From the NCBI GenBank assembly GCA_963740255.1, contig CAVUDO010000002.1, forward strand, positions 2,108,001 through 2,172,000: a DNA stretch of 64,000 bases, given 5' to 3'. The position numbers and the translations under genes were made by a program. Below the pieces are notes generated by a model that made no database searches, was not told the DNA's origin, and saw only the letters and a program-made list of their open reading frames with translations. Below, one piece after another: positions 37,133-44,110 of this stretch. Position 1 is the first letter of the stretch, and the number at the start of each line of letters is the position of its first letter. Origin of the DNA: CAVUDO01 sp963740255 (GTDB lineage: Bacteria; Actinomycetota; Actinomycetes; Mycobacteriales; Cryptosporangiaceae).

Positions 37133-37414
37133 ATGGTTCAGCCGGGCAGTTCGCCCCAGATCAACAACAACCTCCCGATCTCGATCGTCGGCCTGCTGCT
37201 GTTCTGGCCGGTCGGCCTCTTCGCCTTGATCAACGCGCTCAAGGTGAACAACCTCGTCACCGCGGGCGACTACGCCGGCGCACAGGCCGCGGCCGACCAG
37301 GCCAAGAAGTTCGGCAAGATCGCCGTCATCGTCGGCGCCGTGATCTACGTCCTGCTCGGACTGTGTGTCTGCGGCAGCATCATCCTCGGCGGAGCCGCCA
37401 ACACCACCACCTGA
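37133..37414 (+). CDS. CD225/dispanin-like small membrane protein 1
   Basis: A 93-residue two-helix protein: INNNLPISIVGLLLFWPVGL forms the first (re-entrant) helix and AVIVGAVIYVLLGLCVCGSI the second. Between them lies the conserved cytoplasmic loop with ALKVNNLVTAGDYAGAQAAA and DQAKKFGKIA. This is the CD225/dispanin (IFITM-like) pattern common in actinobacteria, where the role is unknown. The ATG at 37133 has AAGGAG 4 nt upstream. It is a tandem paralogue of the next gene, with 76 bp almost identical. Confidence 0.85.
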   Translation: MVQPGSSPQINNNLPISIVGLLLFWPVGLFALINALKVNNLVTAGDYAGAQAAADQAKKFGKIAVIVGAVIYVLLGLCVCGSIILGGAANTTT

Positions 37415-37472
37415 GAGATCCATTCACGACCAGGCCCGCCGGTGCACGGGCCCACGGTCGACAGGCAGTGGC

Positions 37473-37506
37473 CGCCGGGCTGCGCGGGGGTATGCGCAGC
37501 CCGGCG
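37473..37506 (+). terminator. Strong hairpin between the two dispanin genes
   Basis: A perfect 13-bp stem: cgccgggctgcgc (37473-37485) pairs with gcgcagcccggcg (37494-37506) around loop gggggtat. It starts 59 bp after the first dispanin stop, so the two paralogues are probably transcribed separately or with partial read-through. Confidence 0.7.
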
Positions 37507-37586
37507 AACTGTCTCCCGCGGTTCTGCGCGAGCATGGGTGAGCACGTACCGTCTGGCCTACCAGACCGCATCCTCCGAGGAGAGTC

Positions 37587-37952
37587 ATGAGCCAGCCCGG
37601 CTACCCGGCGCCGCAGGACCCGTACGGCCAGCAGTACGGCCAGCCCTATGGCCAACAGCCCTACGGCGGCGCGGCCGCGCCGCAGATCAACAACAACCTC
37701 GCCATCTCGATCGTCGGCCTGCTGCTGTTCTGGCCGGTCGGCCTGTTCGGCCTGATCAACGCGACCAAGGTCAGCGGTCTCGCGGCCCAGGGCGACTACG
37801 CCGGCGCACAGGCCGCGGCCGACCAGGCCAAGAAGTTCGGCAAGATCGCCATCATCGTCGGCGCCTGCCTGTACGGCCTGAGCATCCTGCTCGTCTGCGG
37901 CCTGTTCCTCCTTGCCGCGCTCGCTGGCGGGGCGTCCACGACGACGTACTGA
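37587..37952 (+). CDS. CD225/dispanin-like small membrane protein 2
   Basis: A 121-residue paralogue of the preceding protein with an added N-terminal Gln/Tyr/Pro/Gly-rich segment (QDPYGQQYGQPYGQQPYGG) before the same two-helix core (NNLAISIVGLLLFWPVGLFG, then IAIIVGACLYGLSILLVCGL). Such GYQ-rich tails are common in actinobacterial dispanins. The ATG has GAGGAGAG upstream. The core DNA repeats that of gene 1 (37790-37865 against 37264-37339, one mismatch), which indicates recent duplication or gene conversion. Confidence 0.85.
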   Translation: MSQPGYPAPQDPYGQQYGQPYGQQPYGGAAAPQINNNLAISIVGLLLFWPVGLFGLINATKVSGLAAQGDYAGAQAAADQAKKFGKIAIIVGACLYGLSILLVCGLFLLAALAGGASTTTY

Positions 37953-37986
37953 GCGCGGCCCGAACCGCGAGAGGTCGTCCGCCCAC

Positions 37987-39426
37987 TCAGGGGGGCGGCC
38001 CCTCGGCATCTCCCGGCTCGTCCGCGCCCGGGCCCGCCGCGGCCCGGTCGTCCGCGCCGGGCCCGGCGTCGCCCGGCTCCCTGCAGTCCTGATCGGGGTC
38101 GTCCGGGTCCGTGCCGTCCGGGTCGGCACCACGCGGCTCGGCGCGGCCCGAATCGGGGCGACCGGACTCGCCAACGACCTGGGCAGGCCCGTCCGGTCCA
38201 GCCGGCAGCACTGTCGCGCCCCCGGTGGGGCCTGGCGCGCGTCGGCCCGACCAGGCGGCCACCCCGCGCATGGCCGTGGCACCGACCAGCGCACACACCG
38301 CGACCTCGACCCCGAAGACCGCGCCGACCTCCCACCCCGACGGACCCACCTCGGCCAGCCGTCCGCCGCCGAGCGGGCCCGACCCGGCCACCGCCAGCAG
38401 CCCCGTGAGCACGCCGGCCACCGGACCGGCCAGCAACGCCGCACCCATCGTCACCCGCCACCGCGCGGTCCGACCGCGGCCCGACGCGATGAGCACACCG
38501 GCGAGCAGTCCGGCAAGCAGCGGTACGCCGAGCAGCAGGCTGCCATAGGCGTTCGCCGCGTCCGGCGGAAGCGCGGCCAGCGGAGGGAACGCCGGCACCG
38601 GCCCCAGCGCGACGTTCGCGGCGCTCACGGTCGTTCCGGTGCCCACCGCGAACCCCGGTCCGACCAGGTATGCCATCGCCCACACCGCCAGCGTCGGCGC
38701 ATAGATCACGCAGAGCGCGGCGAACGCCAGCGCACCGACCCATCCCGTCGGATACGCCCCGAACACGGCGCGGACCTCGTCCGCGGTCGCCGCCAGCCGC
38801 ACCCCCACGGTGAACGCTCCGGCCGCGGCCAGCACCCCCACCGCGGCGGCGCCGGCGAGGAATCCCGTGCGTACCACCGCCGGCAAACATGCCACCGCCG
38901 CCGCGCCGATGCCGCGTTCCGAGGCGGCACCCAGACCCGCGGCGACCAGGGCGACCACACCGGCCACCACGCCAGCCCGCACGGGGTCGACGCCGACCGG
39001 CCCCGTGGTTCCGAACAACGCGGCAGCCACGGCCAGCAAGGTGTAGCAGACGGCCACGGTCACGGCGATCCGGACCGCGGCCCCCGGTGTCGACGCGCCG
39101 GTGCCGCGGGCAGTGTTGGCACCGGCCCGGAACAGCTGCCGCAGCACCAGCGCGGTCAGCACCAGCGGCGCGAGTCCGACCGCGCCGCCGGGTGTGGCCA
39201 GCCGGACGCCGTGGGCGAGCAGCCAGCCGTCGACGGCGAACCGCACCGCGTCGAGCACCGGCCCGGTCGAGCGCCCCTCGACGACCCAGATCACGACCGC
39301 GACCGCGACACACAGCGCGGCCGGGACGAACGCCGCCCACACCGTGGTGGTCAGCGCGGCGAGCGCCACCGGCACCGGCCGGGGCCCGCTCCTCCGGGGC
39401 CCCGGGCGGATCGGCGCGAGGGTCAC
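37987..39426 (-). CDS. DUF6350-family membrane protein
   Basis: A 479-residue membrane protein with about ten hydrophobic helices (for example LVLTALVLRQLFRAGANTAR, VAVCYTLLAVAAALFG, GALAFAALCVIYAPTLAVWA) and an acidic Asp/Pro/Gly-rich cytoplasmic tail of about 80 residues. Position and topology match the DUF6350 proteins found between sucD and purN in actinobacteria. The function is unknown. ATG/GTG 39426 is taken as the start. The tail has the base pattern of repeated GAC/CCG codons. It converges with the second dispanin gene, 34 bp away. Confidence 0.8.
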   Translation of the reverse strand: MTLAPIRPGPRRSGPRPVPVALAALTTTVWAAFVPAALCVAVAVVIWVVEGRSTGPVLDAVRFAVDGWLLAHGVRLATPGGAVGLAPLVLTALVLRQLFRAGANTARGTGASTPGAAVRIAVTVAVCYTLLAVAAALFGTTGPVGVDPVRAGVVAGVVALVAAGLGAASERGIGAAAVACLPAVVRTGFLAGAAAVGVLAAAGAFTVGVRLAATADEVRAVFGAYPTGWVGALAFAALCVIYAPTLAVWAMAYLVGPGFAVGTGTTVSAANVALGPVPAFPPLAALPPDAANAYGSLLLGVPLLAGLLAGVLIASGRGRTARWRVTMGAALLAGPVAGVLTGLLAVAGSGPLGGGRLAEVGPSGWEVGAVFGVEVAVCALVGATAMRGVAAWSGRRAPGPTGGATVLPAGPDGPAQVVGESGRPDSGRAEPRGADPDGTDPDDPDQDCREPGDAGPGADDRAAAGPGADEPGDAEGPPP

Positions 39427-39582
39427 GGGCCGGCTCCGCGGGTGCTCGTGGGACCCGTGGCCGACGCCAGGTGCCCGGTTCCCACCTCGCTCCGATCCAT
39501 CGCCTCACTGTCGCAGCGGCACCCGACGCGCGGGAGGGGACACGCCGCAGCGTGTCCCCTCCCGGTCATACCGTCCGCCGGC

Positions 39583-40482
39583 TCAGCCCGCCGTGACGAT
39601 CTCCCGCATCAGCCGGGCCGTCTCCGACGGCGTCCGGCCGACCTTCACCCCGACGGCTTCCAGCGCCTCCTGTTTGGCCTGGGCGGTGCCGCCCGAGCCG
39701 GAGATGATCGCGCCGGCGTGCCCCATCGTCTTGCCCTCCGGCGCGGTGAAGCCCGCGACGTAGGCGACCACCGGCTTGGTGACGTGCTCGGCGATGTACG
39801 CCGCGGCGCGTTCCTCGGCGTCCCCGCCGATCTCGCCGATCATCACGATCGCGTCGGTGCCCGGGTCGTCCTGGAAGGCCGCCAGGCAGTCGATGTGCGT
39901 GGTGCCGATCACCGGGTCGCCTCCGATGCCGACGCAACTGGAGAAGCCGAGGTCACGCAGCTCGTACATCATCTGGTAGGTCAGCGTGCCGGACTTGGAC
40001 ACCAGCCCGATCCGGCCCGACTTGGTGATGTCGGCCGGGATGATGCCCGCGTTGGACGCCCCGGGGCTGATCAGGCCGGGACAGTTCGGCCCGACGATGC
40101 GGGTCGCTGTGGCGCTGCCGGTGGCCCGTTGCGCGGCGTACGCCCAGATCGCGGTGGTGTCGTGCACCGGGATGCCCTCGGTAATCACCACGACCAGGCC
40201 GATGCCGGCGTCGATCGCCTCGATCACGGCGGCCTTGGCGAACTTCGGCGGCACGAAGACCACCGTCACGTCGGCGCCGGTGGCGGTCATCGCCTCGGCG
40301 ACGGTGTCGAACACCGGCACGCCCAGGTCGCCGAACTCCACCACCTGGCCGCCCTTGCCCGGCGTGACGCCGCCGACAACGTTGGTGCCCGAGGCCAGCA
40401 TCCGCTGGGTGTGCTTGCGGCCTTCGGAGCCGGTCATGCCCTGGACGACGACCTTGCTGTTCTCGGTCAGGAAGATGCTCAT
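39583..40482 (-). CDS. sucD: Succinyl-CoA synthetase alpha subunit
   Basis: A 299-residue subunit of the TCA-cycle enzyme that makes ATP/GTP from succinyl-CoA. It has the CoA-binding Rossmann start SKVVVQGMTGSEGRKHTQRM, VGPNCPGLISPG, MIGEIGGDAEE and the phosphorylated His in GKTMGHAGAIISGSGG. ATG 40482 follows sucC by 15 bp, so the two are co-transcribed. Confidence 0.95.
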   Translation of the reverse strand: MSIFLTENSKVVVQGMTGSEGRKHTQRMLASGTNVVGGVTPGKGGQVVEFGDLGVPVFDTVAEAMTATGADVTVVFVPPKFAKAAVIEAIDAGIGLVVVITEGIPVHDTTAIWAYAAQRATGSATATRIVGPNCPGLISPGASNAGIIPADITKSGRIGLVSKSGTLTYQMMYELRDLGFSSCVGIGGDPVIGTTHIDCLAAFQDDPGTDAIVMIGEIGGDAEERAAAYIAEHVTKPVVAYVAGFTAPEGKTMGHAGAIISGSGGTAQAKQEALEAVGVKVGRTPSETARLMREIVTAG

Positions 40483-40497
40483 CGCGTGCGCGTCCCT

Positions 40498-41670
40498 CTA
40501 CTTCGCGGCCAGTTCGGCGGCTCGGCGCGCAGCGCCGTCCATGGTGTCCACCTGCTCGATCATCGGGTGGTCGGCCCGGTCCAGGATCGACCGGCCGAGT
40601 TCGACGTTGTTGCCGTCGAGACGGACCACCAGCGGCTTGGTGACCTCCTCGCCGTGCTCGGCCATCAGCGTCAGTGCCTGCACGATGCCGTCGGCCACCG
40701 CGTCGCACGCGGTGATGCCGCCGAAGACATTGATGAACACGCTCTTCACGGCCGGGTCGGACATCACGATCTCCAGGCCGTCGGCCATCACCTGCGCCGA
40801 CGCGCCGCCGCCGATGTCGAGGAAGTTGGCCGGGGCGACGCCGCCGAAGTCCTCGCCGGCGTACGCGACCACGTCCAGGGTGGACATCACCAGGCCGGCG
40901 CCGTTGCCGATGATGCCGACCTCGCCGTCCAGCTTGACGTAGTTGAGGCCCTTCTCCTTTGCCCGCCGCTCCAGCGGGTCGACCGCGGAGGAGTCGGCCA
41001 GCGCGTCGTGCTCCGGGTGGCGGAAGTCGGCGTTCTCGTCCAGCGTGACCTTGCCGTCCAGCGCGACGATGCGGCCTTCCGGTGTCTTCACCAGCGGGTT
41101 CACCTCGACCAGCGTGGCGTCCTCGGCGACGAACGCGCCCCAGAGCTTGACCACCACCTCGGCGGCCTCGTCGATCACCTCGGCCGGGAACTTGCCCGCG
41201 ACCAGGATCTCGCGTGCCTTCGCGGCGTCCACCCCGTCGATCGCGTCCACCGGCACCTTGGCCAGCGTCTCGGGCTTCTCCACCGCGACCTGCTCGATGT
41301 CCATGCCGCCCGCCCTGCTGGCCATCGCCAGGAAGGTGCGGTGGGACCGGTCGAGCAGGAAGGAGAAGTAGTACTCCTCGGCGATCTCGCTGGCCTGCGC
41401 GACGAGCACCCGGTGCACCGTGTGGCCCTTGATGTCCATGCCGAGGATGTCGGCGGCGCGGGCCTCGGCCTCGGCCGGATCGTTCGCCAGCTTGACGCCG
41501 CCGGCCTTGCCGCGGCCTCCGGTCTTCACCTGGGCCTTGACGACGACCGGACCGCCGATCCCCTCGGCGATGGCCCGGGCCTCGGCCGGCGTGCTGGCCA
41601 CGGAGCCCGGCAGCACCGGGACGCCGTGCGCGGCGAAGAGGTCCTTCGCCTGGTATTCGAACAGGTCCAC
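40498..41670 (-). CDS. sucC: Succinyl-CoA synthetase beta subunit
   Basis: A 390-residue ATP-grasp subunit that carries nucleotide specificity. MDLFEYQAKDLFAAHGVPV is the standard N-terminus; VVKAQVKTGGRGKAGGVKLA binds nucleotide, and EVNPLVKTPEGRIVALDGKV and NFLDIGGGA line the succinate/CoA side. ATG 41670. First gene of sucC-sucD. The 214-bp gap upstream to the B12-binding gene shows no clear feature. Confidence 0.95.
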   Translation of the reverse strand: MDLFEYQAKDLFAAHGVPVLPGSVASTPAEARAIAEGIGGPVVVKAQVKTGGRGKAGGVKLANDPAEAEARAADILGMDIKGHTVHRVLVAQASEIAEEYYFSFLLDRSHRTFLAMASRAGGMDIEQVAVEKPETLAKVPVDAIDGVDAAKAREILVAGKFPAEVIDEAAEVVVKLWGAFVAEDATLVEVNPLVKTPEGRIVALDGKVTLDENADFRHPEHDALADSSAVDPLERRAKEKGLNYVKLDGEVGIIGNGAGLVMSTLDVVAYAGEDFGGVAPANFLDIGGGASAQVMADGLEIVMSDPAVKSVFINVFGGITACDAVADGIVQALTLMAEHGEEVTKPLVVRLDGNNVELGRSILDRADHPMIEQVDTMDGAARRAAELAAK

Positions 41671-41884
41671 AGCGCTGTCCCGTCCTCACGTCGTTGCGGC
41701 CGGGCACCCTGCCGGCCCGTCGGTGGGCGCGGACCCGCACCGGGGCGCGGCCGCGATGCCACGCAGCGAGGCTATCCGTGTCGCCTGCCGGCGCGCGCAC
41801 CGGATGCCCGCCGGGACATGGCCACCAGACCGGCCCCCGGGGTGGCCGCCGGGACAGCCCAGACCGAGGCCCTTGCCCTGCGCT

Positions 41885-42292
41885 CTAGCTGCCGGCCGGG
41901 GCGGGGACGTGGGTGGTGACCCATTCGACGATCGAGGACGTGGTGGCTCCCGGGGTGAAGACCGTGGCCACCCCGAGCCGCTCCAGCTCCGGGATGTCGG
42001 CCTCGGGGATGATGCCCCCGCCGAACACCACGATGTCGCCGGCGTCGCGCTGCCGCAGCAGCTCCAGCACGCGGGCGAAGAGCGTCATGTGGGCACCGGA
42101 GAGCACCGAGAGCCCCACGCAGTCCGCGTCCTCCTGGATCGCCGTCTCGACGATCTGCTCCGGGGTCTGGTGCAACCCGGTGTACACGACCTCCAGGCCG
42201 GCATCGCGCAGCGCCCGGGCGACGATCTTGGCCCCCCGATCGTGGCCGTCCAGACCCGGCTTGGCCACGACCACGCGAATCCTCGACACCAT
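41885..42292 (-). CDS. Stand-alone cobalamin-binding protein (methylmalonyl-CoA mutase small-domain type)
   Basis: A 135-residue B12-binding domain with the base-off/His-on signature D-x-H-x-x-G (GLDGHDRGAKIVA), the S-x-L motif (GLSVLSGAHM) and the GG motif (VVFGGGIIPEADI), ending TPGATTSSIVEWV. This is the C-terminal cobalamin domain of acyl-CoA mutases and their separate small subunits. No large mutase subunit, MeaB or epimerase is encoded in the window. The ATG at 42292 has GGAAGGAGG 8 nt upstream. It probably partners a mutase encoded elsewhere. Confidence 0.88.
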   Translation of the reverse strand: MVSRIRVVVAKPGLDGHDRGAKIVARALRDAGLEVVYTGLHQTPEQIVETAIQEDADCVGLSVLSGAHMTLFARVLELLRQRDAGDIVVFGGGIIPEADIPELERLGVATVFTPGATTSSIVEWVTTHVPAPAGS

Positions 42293-42427
42293 CCGCCTGC
42301 CTCCTTCCGCCGACCGTACACACCCTGCCACCCGCCCGGCATGTCGTGCCGAAGTCCGACCGACCAGACCGCGTCACATCCTGCGCCGGCGCCACCCGGG
42401 AGCGACGAAGGTCCAGCGATCGCGCTG

Positions 42428-42967
42428 GTGCCGGCGTCCGGACCGTTCTCGGTGCTGCGCGCGCTGCGGATCCTGCGGGTGCTGCGGCTGATCTCGATGG
42501 TGGCGAGCATGCGGCGGGTGGTCAGCGGGCTGCTGGCCGCAGTGCCCGGCATGGCCTCGATCGCGGCGCTGCTGGCGCTGATCAACTACATCGCCGCGGT
42601 CATCGGCACGAAGCTGTTCGGGAACATCGCACCCGAGTACTTCGGCGACCTGGGCACGACGCTGTTCACGATGTTCCAGACGATGACCGGCGAGGCCTGG
42701 CCCGACATCGCCCGGACGGTGATGGCGCGCGAGCCGCTGGCCTGGATCTACTTCGTCGTCTACATCCTGGTCACCACCTTCGCCGTGCTGAACCTGTTCA
42801 TCGCCGTCGTGGTCAGTGCGATGGAGAGCGAGGTGATGGCCGAGGTGATGGCCGAGGAGGCCGAGCACGCCGCCGAGGAGCAGGTCGCCAACAAGCAGAT
42901 CCTTGCCGAGTTGCGGGCACTGCGGGCCGAACTCGTCGCGGCCCGCGCGACGGACCCGCACACCTAG
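42428..42967 (+). pseudogene. Voltage-gated ion channel lacking S1-S3
   Basis: From GTG 42428 the frame gives VPASGPFSVLRALRILRVLR and continues through the rest of S4 (with repeated Arg), the S4-S5 linker, S5, the pore loop FQTMTGEAWPDI and S6 (VVYILVTTFAVLNLFIAVVV), ending in a Glu-rich coiled-coil-like tail. This is the C-terminal 180 residues of a NaChBac-like one-domain channel, with TGEAW in the selectivity-filter position. The first three helices (about 90 residues) are absent, and the upstream sequence does not encode them in any frame. It is likely a 5'-deleted remnant, although a minimal pore is conceivable. Confidence 0.7.
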
Positions 42968-42986
42968 GATCACTTTCCGTACGATG

Positions 42987-43000
42987 TTCACTACTGTGAA
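42987..43000. promoter_or_regulatory. Inverted repeat TTCAC-N4-GTGAA
   Basis: A perfect 5-bp inverted repeat lies in an AT-richer patch 197 bp upstream of the M23 peptidase start. It may be an operator. The rest of the 229-bp gap has a small hairpin (agggc...gccct, about 43032-43050) but no recognisable riboswitch. Confidence 0.3.
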
Positions 43001-43196
43001 GCGAAGATTTCCCAGGGTACAAAAGGCATTTCAGGGCCGAAAGCGCCCTATCCCTGTGGCATCCTTGTGCCCGTCGTCTCGCCCTGGCTAGCGTGTGGCC
43101 CCAGTGCCGTGCTGCCGAGTGGCGATGCGGTGCACTCGTGGGGCGCTCCGGCGCTGGAGAGCTCCAGGGGACTGTCCGTCGTCGAAGGGCTGCTGC

Positions 43197-43904
43197 GTGC
43201 GCCATCGGAGGAACGCACGGCACCCCGGACGCCATCGTGCTCCGGTCGCGCCGCGCACCCGGTACGCCATCGTCGTCACGACCGCCGTGGTCGGGGCCGG
43301 CTTCGTGGCCATCGGCGCCGGCTCCGCGCTCCCCGCGCCGGGCACCGACACAGCCACCCTGGCGCTGGACTCGGTGAGTGCCGCCTCCGCGGCCGACCAG
43401 GTGTCGGTCTCGGTGGACGGCAGCCGCACCGTCGCCAACACCGGTTCCCGGGCCTCCCGTGCACTGCGCCGGGCCGGGGTGTCCAACCCCCAGCAGCTTC
43501 CCGAATGGATCATGCCGGCGATCGGCCCGCTCAGTTCGCTGTACGGGCCGCGCTGGGGCACCAACCACCGCGGCATCGACATCGCCGCCCCGTACGGGGC
43601 GCGGGTGCACGCCGCGCACGCCGGCAAGGTGCGCATCGCGGACTGGTACGGCGGCTACGGCAAGGCCGTGATCATCGAGCACGGCAACGGCATCTCCACC
43701 GTCTACGGCCACAACTCCGAGCTGACCGTTCGCGCCGGCGAGTGGGTCGAGACCGGCCAGACGATCGCCCGCGTGGGCAGCACCGGGTACTCCACCGGCC
43801 CGCACCTCCACTTCGAGGTGCGGCGGGGCGAGGAACAGATCAACCCCATCCCGTTCATGGTCAACCAGGGCGTCAGCATCGGCCGACGCAGCCCCGGTCT
43901 GTAG
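43197..43904 (+). CDS. Secreted M23-family peptidase (LytM domain)
   Basis: A 235-residue exported protein. The start is GTG 43197, with GAAGGG 7 nt upstream. A basic N-terminus leads into the signal helix YAIVVTTAVVGAGFVAIGAG. The C-terminal domain (about 130-220) has the lysostaphin zinc ligands H-x3-D (NHRGIDIAAPYG) and H-x-H (GPHLHFEVRRG), with YGHNSELTVRAGEWV between them. All three metal ligands are present, so an active peptidoglycan endopeptidase or a septal hydrolase activator is plausible. Confidence 0.9.
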   Translation: MRHRRNARHPGRHRAPVAPRTRYAIVVTTAVVGAGFVAIGAGSALPAPGTDTATLALDSVSAASAADQVSVSVDGSRTVANTGSRASRALRRAGVSNPQQLPEWIMPAIGPLSSLYGPRWGTNHRGIDIAAPYGARVHAAHAGKVRIADWYGGYGKAVIIEHGNGISTVYGHNSELTVRAGEWVETGQTIARVGSTGYSTGPHLHFEVRRGEEQINPIPFMVNQGVSIGRRSPGL

Positions 43905-44003
43905 GGGGCGGCCAAAGTCGCGGCGACGTGTGGCGCCTCGGACAGCCGCCACACCTGACGGACCACGACACAGCTCCATGTCGTTCAAGGTTCTGACCTG
44001 GAG

Positions 44004-44100
44004 CCTGCTGAGGTGCGTGGATCGCAAGGCGGAGGTCGTCGTGGCGTAGCGGAGCTACGTGCGACGTCCGACAACGCAGCGAGGCGCGTGCCTCAGCAGG
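44004..44100. repeat. Palindromic REP-like element
   Basis: About 97 bp bounded by cctgctgagg (44004-44013) and its complement cctcagcagg (44091-44100). The outer arms pair for about 16 bp when G-U pairs are allowed, and an inner perfect hairpin CGTAGC-GGA-GCTACG lies at 44045-44059. It fills the gap between the convergent M23 and pcrA genes and could terminate both. Only one copy is present here. Confidence 0.6.
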
Positions 44101-44110
44101 CCGTGCACAC

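Noticed and set aside
42968..43196. Possible riboswitch before the M23 peptidase
   Set aside because: No conserved ydaO core; only a short hairpin and a dyad are seen.
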